DNA from: an uncultured Cytophagales bacterium
Lineage (GTDB): Bacteria; Bacteroidota; Bacteroidia; Cytophagales; Cyclobacteriaceae
Direction of reading: 5' to 3'
DNA: 64,000 nucleotides
NCBI GenBank assembly: GCA_913057175.1
Contig: CAJXNP010000010.1
Span: 1-64,000, forward strand
Position numbers and translations under genes: made by a program. A model generated the notes under the pieces. The model was not told the origin of the DNA. It worked only from the letters and a program-made list of their open reading frames with translations, and ran no database searches. Shown here in pieces: positions 37,412 through 44,840 of this stretch (its first letter is position 1; each line of letters opens with the position of its first letter).

Positions 37412-37984
37412 ATGCAAAGTGCCACTGACCCGGATCTGATTGAGAAAGTAAAACAAGGAAACATAAATTCCTTTAATCAGCTGGTTGAAAAATATAAAAA
37501 TGATGTTTTTCATCTTTGTATGAAAATCCTGAAAAACAATGAAGAAGCGGAGGAAATTGCACAAGATGTTTTTGTAAAAATTTACACAGACATCAAAAAG
37601 TTTCGTGGTGAATCCAGGTTTTCAACCTGGTTGTTTCGAATTACTTACAATGAATCTCTTTCCAGATTAAGAAAGAATAAGAAACTACACCAACAGACAG
37701 AACTAAAAGAAGAAACCTTTCAAATGGATTACATTGAAAAGGAATTTCATAAGGTTGAAAATGAAGAGCGAACCAAAATAATCGACCGGTCATTGGATGA
37801 ACTGGATGAGGAAAATAAAACCATCATTCTGATGTTCTACTATCATGAAAAACCCGTTGAAGAAATAGCGAACATAATCGGGTTGTCCAAAACGAATGTT
37901 AAAACGAAATTATTCAGAGCCCGAAAACAATTGTTAACATATTTTGAGAAGAAGCTAAAAGTGACGCGTAAAGAGATGATATGA
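37412..37984 (+). CDS. RNA polymerase ECF-type sigma factor
   Basis: A 190-residue sigma-70 family (ECF) factor. Region 2 covers about residues 10-75 (NEEAEEIAQDVFVKIYTDIKKFRGESRFSTWLFRI split across 2.1-2.4), and region 4 about residues 128-180 (YHEKPVEEIANIIGLSKTNVKTKLFRARKQL). Its 3' end overlaps the next gene by 4 bp; that gene encodes a small membrane protein, the usual sigma/anti-sigma pairing. Confidence 0.9.
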   Translation: MQSATDPDLIEKVKQGNINSFNQLVEKYKNDVFHLCMKILKNNEEAEEIAQDVFVKIYTDIKKFRGESRFSTWLFRITYNESLSRLRKNKKLHQQTELKEETFQMDYIEKEFHKVENEERTKIIDRSLDELDEENKTIILMFYYHEKPVEEIANIIGLSKTNVKTKLFRARKQLLTYFEKKLKVTRKEMI

Positions 37985-38370
37985 TGGAAAACAGGGAAAA
38001 TGAATTTCTGAAAAACACATTTAAACAATATGAAGTCAAAGCCTCATTAGATGCTGATTTTAATAAAAGTGTTTTAAATAAAATCGAATTAAATACAGCC
38101 AAAAGAGCTGGTCTAAACAAATATCTAAAAATTATTTTGCCTGTACTTATTATACTTTTAGTGGTAAGTTTCATTCTCATTACGTCGTACGGAAAGCAAA
38201 TTTTTATCTACCTAAATGAGCTGATACCTACCCTAAAACCATGGCATGCAGTGGTTGCAATCATACTAACCTATTTTCATTTTATTCGTTCTCTTTTAAT
38301 TTTAGGATTTTTATATTTCAAAAAACAGTTCAACTTTGTGGTCTTTTTAAATCCGCTAGCGGTAAATTAA
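37981..38370 (+). CDS. Putative membrane anti-sigma factor
   Basis: A 129-residue protein with a soluble N-terminus (about residues 1-40) and two membrane segments (about 47-69 and 83-115). It shows no zinc-binding anti-sigma HxxxCxxC motif. Overlap with the sigma gene (ATGA) is the main reason for proposing an anti-sigma or sensor role. It may instead be an unrelated small membrane protein. Confidence 0.5.
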   Translation: MMENRENEFLKNTFKQYEVKASLDADFNKSVLNKIELNTAKRAGLNKYLKIILPVLIILLVVSFILITSYGKQIFIYLNELIPTLKPWHAVVAIILTYFHFIRSLLILGFLYFKKQFNFVVFLNPLAVN

Positions 38371-38385
38371 GAGACTAAACCGATA

Positions 38386-38805
38386 ATGAAACTCGAACTT
38401 AAAAGAATAGATGATGCCTTTCATCTGGAAGCAACCAATGAAGATGGCGCAGTTGCTTATTCGGATGCGGCTCCAAAAGTTGGAGGTAGTAATAAGGCAT
38501 TTCGACCCATGCAACTACTATTAATGTCAGCTGCCAGCTGCAGTTCCATCGATATTCTTTTAATCCTGAAAAAACAAAAGCAGGAAGTTCGTGATTTACA
38601 GCTCACCATTGAAGGTGATCGCGATAGTGAAAAAGTTCCGTCTTTGTTTACTGATATCAGGATCCATTATAAGTTTTGGGGGCATTTATCAGAGGAAAAG
38701 GTGAAAAGAGCCATTGAGCTTTCCATCACCAAATACTGTTCTGCTTCCAAAACATTGGAAGAGGCCGGAGCCAAAATCACTACTACATATGAAATAAACC
38801 ATTAA
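38386..38805 (+). CDS. OsmC/Ohr-family protein
   Basis: A 139-residue OsmC-family thiol protein, YhfA-like. Both conserved cysteines are visible, in MSAASCSSIDIL (about residue 53) and KYCSASKTLEEAG (about residue 120). Family members detoxify organic hydroperoxides. It lies 15 bp after the membrane protein gene and 21 bp before metZ, so the run 37412-40005 may form one transcript. Confidence 0.85.
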   Translation: MKLELKRIDDAFHLEATNEDGAVAYSDAAPKVGGSNKAFRPMQLLLMSAASCSSIDILLILKKQKQEVRDLQLTIEGDRDSEKVPSLFTDIRIHYKFWGHLSEEKVKRAIELSITKYCSASKTLEEAGAKITTTYEINH

Positions 38806-38826
38806 TAGATCCATACCAGAAAAATA

Positions 38827-40005
38827 ATGAGCCAATACAAACATTTTGAAACCAGGGCGGTAAGAACGCAGCTTCCACGAACGGAGCAACGCGAACACTC
38901 AGCACCGATCTACGCGACATCCAGCTTTGTCTTTGACGATGCAGAGCAAGCAAGAGCCCTATTTGCGGAAGAAGAAGAAGGAAACATTTATTCCCGGTTT
39001 TCCAATCCCAACAATGACGAGTTTATTCAGAAATTATGTGAAATGGAAGGTTGTGAAGACGGAATGGCCATGGCATCTGGTATGGCGGCTATGTTCGTTA
39101 GTATGGCAGCCTTCCTGGAAAAAGGAGATCATTTATTGATTTCGCGTTCTATTTTTGGATCAACACATCAGATCACTACCCAATTATTTCCAAAATGGGG
39201 GATAGATTACACTTACGTGGATATCAACAAACCTCAGGACTGGGAAAAGGAGATCAAAAAAAATACAAAAATGATCTTTGCGGAGACTCCCTCCAACCCG
39301 GGGTTGGATATCATTGACCTGGAATTTTTGGGGAAATTGGCTGAAAGTCATAACCTGCTTTTGAATATCGATAACTGTTTTGCAACACCTTATCTTCAAA
39401 CACCGGCACAGTATGGTGCACACCTGGTGACCCATAGTGCAACGAAATTCATCGATGGACAAGGAAGGGTTTTGGGAGGTGCAGTCCTCGGGAGTAAGGA
39501 AGTGATGGAAAAAGTCCACTTCCTGGCGAGACATACAGGGCCGGCTCTTTCTCCTTTTAATGGCTGGATCCTTTCTAAAAGTCTTGAAACTTTGGCTGTA
39601 CGAATGGAAAAGCATTGCCAGAATGCACTGGAGCTTGCCAAATACCTTGAGGGTAACAATCATGTGAACTGGGTAAAATATCCCTTTCTTAATTCCTATC
39701 GTAAGCTCGAATTGGCTAAAAAGCAAATGAAATTGGGTGGTGGCATGGTTACATTTGAAGTGAGCGGTGGATTGGAACGCGGAAGAAAGTTTTTGGATAG
39801 CCTGAAAATGATCTCATTCTCAGCTAATCTTGGCGATACAAGGTCAATCGCAACCCATCCAGCATCTACAACTCATTCCAAATTGAGTCACGAAGACAGG
39901 TTGGCAGTTGGAATTACAGATGGATTGATCAGGATTTCCGTCGGTTTGGAGCATGTGGAAGATATTATTACCGATATTGATCAGGCACTGATTGCCTCAT
40001 TTTAA
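38827..40005 (+). CDS. metZ: O-succinyl/O-acetylhomoserine sulfhydrylase (Cys/Met metabolism PLP enzyme)
   Basis: 392 residues of the trans-sulfuration family. The PLP-binding Lys is K207 in HSATKFIDGQGRVLGG; GMAAMFVSMAAFLEKGDH and the SVGLEHVEDIITDIDQAL ending fit the MetZ/MetB group. It would make homocysteine from an activated homoserine and sulfide, which consumes the sulfide made by the sulfite reductase encoded just downstream. MetZ is favoured over cystathionine gamma-synthase because of the FxxPxNDxF-type opening and context; the exact acyl donor cannot be decided. Confidence 0.85.
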   Translation: MSQYKHFETRAVRTQLPRTEQREHSAPIYATSSFVFDDAEQARALFAEEEEGNIYSRFSNPNNDEFIQKLCEMEGCEDGMAMASGMAAMFVSMAAFLEKGDHLLISRSIFGSTHQITTQLFPKWGIDYTYVDINKPQDWEKEIKKNTKMIFAETPSNPGLDIIDLEFLGKLAESHNLLLNIDNCFATPYLQTPAQYGAHLVTHSATKFIDGQGRVLGGAVLGSKEVMEKVHFLARHTGPALSPFNGWILSKSLETLAVRMEKHCQNALELAKYLEGNNHVNWVKYPFLNSYRKLELAKKQMKLGGGMVTFEVSGGLERGRKFLDSLKMISFSANLGDTRSIATHPASTTHSKLSHEDRLAVGITDGLIRISVGLEHVEDIITDIDQALIASF

Positions 40006-40125
40006 TATGAAAACTATAAGGTAAGAGTTAGCCTGTATGCAGAGTCATGAATTTGACAAATAGAATGGGCACGAATTAAATATTTTACAAATTTTCATCC
40101 GCCCAGGATTATTTATCGTAATAAT

Positions 40126-40157
40126 TTTGCAAAACAAAATATTCAGTCGTAAACTTG
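40126..40157 (+). promoter_or_regulatory. Candidate promoter of the cysteine leader / sir operon
   Basis: TTTG (40126-40129) and TAAACTTG (40150-40157), 20 bp apart, match the Bacteroidota -33/-7 pattern TTTG-N19/20-TAnnTTTG with one mismatch. Transcription would start near 40164, giving a leader ORF start about 37 nt into the RNA. The same TCGTAAACTTGT string occurs upstream of the GH5 operon (52519-52530). Confidence 0.45.
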
Positions 40158-40200
40158 TAATTCGATTTTATTTTAGTAAATGAATACAATTTTAAATACA

Positions 40201-40314
40201 ATGAACGAAAAAGACTCCGCCTCCAAGCGATGTGCTTGTTGGTTCTGGTGTTGTTGCTGTAGCATCCTAATGGGTGTGAACGGTTTGTTGTATTTTAATA
40301 TTTCGATAAGTTAG
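40201..40314 (+). CDS. Cysteine-rich leader peptide (37 aa)
   Basis: A 37-codon ORF starting at ATG 40201 and ending at TAG 40312. It contains six Cys codons: C11, C13 and the consecutive C17-C20 (RCACWFWCCCCS), all TGT/TGC between 40231 and 40260. This is far above expectation for cysteine, one of the rarest residues. It lies alone in the 400-bp gap between metZ and the sulfite reductase gene, 29 bp upstream of an intrinsic terminator. I interpret it as a regulatory leader peptide whose translation senses Cys-tRNA. The hydrophobic C-terminal half (SILMGVNGLLYF) leaves the alternative of a tiny membrane or metal-binding peptide. I know of no named family for it. Confidence 0.7.
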   Translation: MNEKDSASKRCACWFWCCCCSILMGVNGLLYFNISIS

Positions 40315-40360
40315 ACAAAGAAGAAATAAAGATAAAATAAAGCAAAAGCCCTTCTCACCT
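40272..40360 (+). promoter_or_regulatory. Candidate antiterminator pairing in the sir leader
   Basis: The segment 40272-40286 (GGGTGTGAACGGTTT), inside the leader ORF just after the Cys codons, is complementary to 40346-40360 (AAGCCCTTCTCACCT), which covers nearly the whole left arm of the terminator. There are 11 Watson-Crick pairs, two G-U pairs and two mismatches over 15 positions. A ribosome stalled at the Cys codons (40249-40260) would leave this segment free. A ribosome reading on to the stop at 40312 would cover it and let the terminator form. Confidence 0.6.
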
Positions 40361-40380
40361 CGATGAGAAGGGCTTTTTTT
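40344..40380 (+). terminator. Intrinsic terminator (attenuator) upstream of sir
   Basis: AAAAGCCCTTCTCA (40344-40357) pairs perfectly with TGAGAAGGGCTTTT (40364-40377) around a 6-nt loop and runs into seven T (40374-40380). It is the strongest terminator in the window, yet it lies between the leader ORF and the sir start 28 bp later. That position only makes sense if termination is conditional or if it ends an independent transcript. Confidence 0.88.
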
Positions 40381-40408
40381 GTTACAGGAAAAAAAATTAA
40401 AATCAATC

Positions 40409-42532
40409 ATGTTAAGTTTCAGAAACGAATTAGAAAGTTTAGATAATCCGATAGTACAGCAGGATATTATCGATCTAGCTGAAAAAATCGCCAAATTCAG
40501 AAACCTTGAAATTGACGATGAAAAATTCCGGGCCGTTAGATTGGCAAGAGGCGTGTATGGACAACGACAGGAAGGTGTGCAGATGGTTCGGATTAAGATC
40601 CCTTATGGAAAAATGACCACACGTCAGCTTCGAAAAATTGCTGATCTTTCTGACGAGTTTGCCAGCAGCAACCTGCATGCTACAACCCGGCAGGACATCC
40701 AGATCCACTATGTAAGCCTGGATCGCACCCCGGAACTTTGGGCTAAACTTGAACAAGACAATATTACGATCCGTGAAGCATGTGGGAACACCGTCAGAAA
40801 TGTAACAGCATCTGATAAAGCAGGCATTGATCCAAATGAACCGTTTGATGTTTCGCCGTATGCGCATGCATTCTTTGAATACTTCCTGAGGAACCCGATC
40901 TGCCAGGAAATGGGCCGGAAATTTAAAGTCTCGTTTTCATCCAGCGATGAGGATTCGGCATTGTCATTTATCCACGACCTGGGCTTTATTCCTAAAGTCA
41001 AAGTTGAAAATGGAAAGGAAGTTCGTGGATTTAAGGTGATGGTCGCCGGTGGATTGGGAGCACAGCCATACCTGGCTCACTTAGCTAAAGAATTTTTGCC
41101 GGTTGACCAATTGATCCCATTCTCGGAAGGCGTGATCAGGATCTTTGATCGATATGGCGAACGAGCCAGAAGAACAAAAGCGCGATTGAAATTTCTGGTA
41201 GCCGATATCGGATTGGAAGCATTCCTTCAATTGGTTGAAGAAGAACAAAAAGCATTAAAATCAAAAGTTTATCCGATCGACATTTCGACTTTTCCTGAAG
41301 TATTTCCCCAGCCTGAAAGCAAGAAATATCCGGAGGTTGAGATCAAGGAAAGATCGAAATTTGAAAGATGGTTGAAAACAAATGTTTTCGAACAAAAGCA
41401 AAAAGGTTTTTACGGGGTTTATCTGAAGCTCTTACTTGGAAATGTTTCGAGTGATAAGGCAAGAAAACTTGCTGACATTGTTGATCAATATGCTGCAGAC
41501 GATATTCGCATCACCATTGACCAGAATTATCTGCTGAAATTTGTCAGAAAAGAAGCTTTAGAAAGCCTGTTTGTTCTGCTTGATGAGCTTGGATTTGCCG
41601 AACCAGGTTATAATGGAACAGCCGATATAACCGCCTGCCCTGGTACCGATACCTGTAACCTCGGAATCTCCAGTTCGACTGGTATTGCTGCCGAATTGGA
41701 AAAGGTAATCAACACTGAATATCCGGATCTGATCTTTAACAATGACATTAAAATTAAGATTAGTGGTTGCCCGAATTCATGCGGCCAGCACGGATTTGCC
41801 AGTATCGGTTTTCATGGAAGTTCAGTGAAAGTTGGTCCAAATGTGATGCCTGCTTTACAGGTTTTGATCGGTGGAGGTGTGGATTACAATGGAAATGGCA
41901 GGGTGGCAGAACGAGTTATCAAAGTTCCTAGTAGACGGGGACCTGAAGTCGTCAGATGGCTGCTGAACGATTACGATGAAAATTCCAACGAAGGTGAATA
42001 TTATAAAGATTATTATGTCCGGCAAGGAAAAAATTATTTCTACGAACTATTAAAACCTCTTGCTCAGACCAGCGAAGTGCAAGATTTTGAATTCATCGAC
42101 TGGGGGCAGGAAGAAAAATTTGAGGTAAAAACTGCTGTCGGAGAATGCGCCGGAGTGATCATCGACCTTGTACAAACACTGCTGTTTGACACAGAAGAAA
42201 AACTTGAATTAGCTGAAAAAACCTTGGAAAAAGGAATTTATGCCGATTCCATTTATCACAGTTACAATGTGTTTATTACGGGAGCAAAAGCCTTGTTATT
42301 GGGTGAAAATGCCAAGAATAATACGCAAATGAGTGTAATCAATGACTTTGATACCTTCTTTGTCGAAAAAGGTCTTTTCTCTTTTGATGAAGGAAGTTTC
42401 AAAGAACATGTCCTTCGAATCAATAAAAATGAGCCGACAAAGGAATTCGCTGAATTATACAAAAAAGAAGCAGCCGAATTTCTGGCAAAGCTTAAAGAAG
42501 TCAGGGAAAATCAATTAGTCAACGCCAATTAA
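40409..42532 (+). CDS. Sulfite reductase (siroheme/4Fe-4S) with C-terminal HEPN domain
   Basis: 707 residues from the ATG at 40409; a TTG ten codons upstream overlaps the terminator and is unlikely. Two ferredoxin-type half domains and two siroheme-binding cores are present. Cluster and siroheme ligands are C410 and C416 (CX5C, CPGTDTC) and C454 and C458 (CX3C, CPNSC). The last 130 or so residues (from about 580: VGECAGVIIDLVQTLLFDTEEKL onward) form a HEPN-like four-helix domain not found in classical CysI/Sir. It reduces sulfite to sulfide for cysteine and methionine synthesis; nitrite reductase activity is possible, but cysH in the same operon favours sulfite. Confidence 0.88.
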   Translation: MLSFRNELESLDNPIVQQDIIDLAEKIAKFRNLEIDDEKFRAVRLARGVYGQRQEGVQMVRIKIPYGKMTTRQLRKIADLSDEFASSNLHATTRQDIQIHYVSLDRTPELWAKLEQDNITIREACGNTVRNVTASDKAGIDPNEPFDVSPYAHAFFEYFLRNPICQEMGRKFKVSFSSSDEDSALSFIHDLGFIPKVKVENGKEVRGFKVMVAGGLGAQPYLAHLAKEFLPVDQLIPFSEGVIRIFDRYGERARRTKARLKFLVADIGLEAFLQLVEEEQKALKSKVYPIDISTFPEVFPQPESKKYPEVEIKERSKFERWLKTNVFEQKQKGFYGVYLKLLLGNVSSDKARKLADIVDQYAADDIRITIDQNYLLKFVRKEALESLFVLLDELGFAEPGYNGTADITACPGTDTCNLGISSSTGIAAELEKVINTEYPDLIFNNDIKIKISGCPNSCGQHGFASIGFHGSSVKVGPNVMPALQVLIGGGVDYNGNGRVAERVIKVPSRRGPEVVRWLLNDYDENSNEGEYYKDYYVRQGKNYFYELLKPLAQTSEVQDFEFIDWGQEEKFEVKTAVGECAGVIIDLVQTLLFDTEEKLELAEKTLEKGIYADSIYHSYNVFITGAKALLLGENAKNNTQMSVINDFDTFFVEKGLFSFDEGSFKEHVLRINKNEPTKEFAELYKKEAAEFLAKLKEVRENQLVNAN

Positions 42533-42534
42533 TT

Positions 42535-43347
42535 GTGAGCAAAAAACAACATTTCCACCCCAAATTAACCCTGGTCGGCGCCGGTCCCGGCGATCCGGAT
42601 TTATTTACCGTGAAAGGGATCAAGGCTTTGGCCGAGGCAGATGTGGTGCTGTATGACGCCCTGGCAAATGAGGAGTTGCTGAACTATGCTCCGACAAAAG
42701 CCTTGAAAGTTTTTGTTGGGAAACGGGTTGGTCAGCATCATGCTATCCAGGATCAGATCAACCAACTGATCGTGGAGTATGCATTTTCTCACGGCCATGT
42801 AGTCAGATTGAAAGGTGGGGATCCGTTTGTTTTTGGAAGGGCATTGGAAGAAATTGAATATGCCGAAAATTTTGGCATTGAAACCTACATTGTTCCGGGG
42901 ATCAGTAGCTCGTATGCTGTGCCAGCGGTGAATAGAATTCCCCTGACAAGCAGAAATGTCAGCGACAGCTTTTGGGTATTGACAGGAACTACAAAAGAAG
43001 GTGAACTGAGCAAGGACTTACAACTTGCTGCACAGAGCAATGCGACAGTGATCATCCTGATGGGAACCAAAAAGCTGAAAGAAATAAGAGATTTATTCAT
43101 TAAAAATAAGAAAGAAAACACTCCTGTAGCTATCGTTCAAAACGGTACCCTGCCCGATCAAAAGATGGTGGTGGGGACCGTTTTTTCTATCGAACAAATA
43201 GCGAAGGAAGAAAATATTGGCGCACCTGCTATTATCATCATTGGCGATGTGGTGAGTGTAATGCAACAAGTCGACCTGGATGATCTGCTGTTGAATGAGA
43301 TCCATGAAGGCCGCTTTCTGAACGTTTCAAAAAACTTTAAGAAATAA
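42535..43347 (+). CDS. cobA: Uroporphyrinogen-III C-methyltransferase
   Basis: A 270-residue SUMT that makes precorrin-2, the siroheme precursor needed by the upstream sulfite reductase. It shows VGAGPGDPDLFTVKG (residues about 14-28), RLKGGDPFVFGR and YAVPAVNRIPLTSR. The start is a GTG at 42535, 2 bp after the sir stop. It ends overlapping the next siroheme gene by one base. Confidence 0.93.
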   Translation: MSKKQHFHPKLTLVGAGPGDPDLFTVKGIKALAEADVVLYDALANEELLNYAPTKALKVFVGKRVGQHHAIQDQINQLIVEYAFSHGHVVRLKGGDPFVFGRALEEIEYAENFGIETYIVPGISSSYAVPAVNRIPLTSRNVSDSFWVLTGTTKEGELSKDLQLAAQSNATVIILMGTKKLKEIRDLFIKNKKENTPVAIVQNGTLPDQKMVVGTVFSIEQIAKEENIGAPAIIIIGDVVSVMQQVDLDDLLLNEIHEGRFLNVSKNFKK

Positions 43348-43928
43348 TGAGCAAGAACCAGCTATTTCCTGTATTTCTGAAAATCGAACACCTGCAGATC
43401 TTGCTAGTGGGAGGCGGAAATGTTGGTTTGGAAAAACTTAGCGCTTTGCTCAACAATTGTGAAACGGCAAGTGTGGAAGTCGTCGCAGGTTATTTTCATC
43501 CTGATTTGGTAAAACTGGTGGAACCCGTTCCAAATGTGAAATTGATTCATCGTCATTTTGAATGGACGGATCTGGATGGAAAAGACATTGTGATTCTTGC
43601 CACCGACGATCATGAATTGCACAAAGAAATAAAGGTGGAAACGAGAAAAAGAAACCTGTTAACAAATGTGGCTGACACACCAGCTTTGTGTGATTTCTAC
43701 CTTGGTTCCATTGTGCAGAAAGGGGATCTGAAAATCGGAATTTCCACCAATGGAAAGTCACCAACTTTCGCCAAACGATTCCGGGAGTTTTTAGAGGACT
43801 TATTGCCTGATGATTTACAAGCATTATTAGAGAATTTACATACTTACAGATCGAAGCTAAAAGGAGATTTTGAAGAAAAGGTCAGAAAACTGAACGACCT
43901 GACCAATTCAGTTATGTCAAAACATTGA
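43347..43928 (+). CDS. Precorrin-2 dehydrogenase / sirohydrochlorin ferrochelatase-type protein
   Basis: A 193-residue CysG N-terminal / Met8-type protein. The NAD-binding LLVGGGNVGLEK (about residues 16-27) and the VADTPALCDFYLGSIV and ISTNGKSPTFAKRFREFLE segments are family signatures. It oxidises precorrin-2 and probably inserts iron, finishing siroheme for Sir. It is translationally coupled to cobA (stop/start share one base). Confidence 0.88.
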   Translation: MSKNQLFPVFLKIEHLQILLVGGGNVGLEKLSALLNNCETASVEVVAGYFHPDLVKLVEPVPNVKLIHRHFEWTDLDGKDIVILATDDHELHKEIKVETRKRNLLTNVADTPALCDFYLGSIVQKGDLKIGISTNGKSPTFAKRFREFLEDLLPDDLQALLENLHTYRSKLKGDFEEKVRKLNDLTNSVMSKH

Positions 43929-43932
43929 TCTC

Positions 43933-44637
43933 ATGTTAACATTACAGAAAATGAATAGAGAAAGTGAACTGACTGTAAGTCTGAACAAGAAAAATCTGGA
44001 CTGGCTCAATGAGAAGTACAAAGTGTTGAGTCCAGCTGAAAGAATAGCTGAAATTTACCAGGATTTCGACAACATCCTGTTTACCTCCTCATTTGGTACG
44101 ACAGCAGTTTACCTGATCCACCTGATGAAAAGCCAGGGAATTCAACAGCCTGTTCATTTCATCGATACATCCTTTCATTTTGACGAAACGATCTTGTACA
44201 AGAATAAACTGAAAGGTCAATTTGACCTTGATGTCATCGATGTTGCTCCGGAAGCAAAAGAGAATGAATTCAGCAAAATGGCGGAGCTTTTCCGTTATGA
44301 TCCGGATAGATGTTGCCTGATTAACAAGGTGAATCCACTGAATTCAATTAAAGGTAATTTCGAGATCTGGATCTCTGGACTGATGGGTTGGCAAAACCAG
44401 TTTCGCAGACATTTAAATATTTTCGAAGAAAAAGATGGGATCATTAAGTTTTATCCTATCATTGATGTTCAGGAAGAAGAAGCTTTAGCATATATCCGAA
44501 ACCATAATCTACCGGAGCATCCGTTGAAGCCGTTAGGATATGAGTCAGTAGGTTGTAAGCATTGTACGATTAAAGGTGAAAAAAGAAACGGTCGCTGGGC
44601 GCAGCAGGTGAAAACCGAATGCGGCCTGCACCAGTAA
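43933..44637 (+). CDS. cysH: Assimilatory adenylyl-sulfate (APS) reductase
   Basis: A 234-residue CysH. C127-C128 (DRCC) and C208-x2-C211 (GCKHC) ligate a [4Fe-4S] cluster, which marks the APS-reducing type over the PAPS type. C230 in ECGLH near the C-terminus is the catalytic cysteine. FTSSFGTTA is the nucleotide loop. It produces the sulfite used by sir in the same operon. The start ATG at 43933 lies 4 bp after the preceding stop. ATP sulfurylase genes are not in the window. Confidence 0.93.
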   Translation: MLTLQKMNRESELTVSLNKKNLDWLNEKYKVLSPAERIAEIYQDFDNILFTSSFGTTAVYLIHLMKSQGIQQPVHFIDTSFHFDETILYKNKLKGQFDLDVIDVAPEAKENEFSKMAELFRYDPDRCCLINKVNPLNSIKGNFEIWISGLMGWQNQFRRHLNIFEEKDGIIKFYPIIDVQEEEALAYIRNHNLPEHPLKPLGYESVGCKHCTIKGEKRNGRWAQQVKTECGLHQ

Positions 44638-44754
44638 AAATATTAAAGAAAATAAGGTAACAAGTCTGTTGACCAACCGATAACTAAGTTTAATTTCTCT
44701 TAAACCAGAGCTTAATTTAGTTAAATAGAATCTTCGGACATTTTGTTGAACGCT

Positions 44755-44840
44755 TGTTTACCTTGTTAACGCTCAGCAATGAGCACTCCTCTTCATTCAA
44801 ATTTGGTAAACAGGCGGCTTTAGGGCCGCCTTACCTTTTT
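44755..44840 (+). ncRNA. Candidate structured RNA ending in a terminator
   Basis: TGTTTACC (44755-44762) pairs with GGTAAACA (44805-44812). Inside is GCTCA-GCAA-TGAGC (44771-44784), a 5-bp hairpin with a GNRA tetraloop. Next comes the terminator AGGCGGC/GCCGCCT (44812-44831) followed by CC and TTTTT. The position, about 120 bp after cysH, fits either the operon's 3' UTR or a separate small RNA. Confidence 0.35.
44812..44840 (+). terminator. Terminator after the sir-cysH operon
   Basis: AGGCGGC (44812-44818) and GCCGCCT (44825-44831) form a 7-bp GC-rich stem with a 6-nt loop, then CCTTTTT. It overlaps the end of the convergent gene at 44839. The opposite strand has no T-run, so it works mainly for plus-strand transcripts. 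Confidence 0.7.

Noticed and set aside
40005-40200. SAM riboswitch upstream of the sulfur operon
   Set aside because: No SAM-I or SAM-II core sequence could be found; the only regulatory structure is the Cys-codon ORF with terminator.
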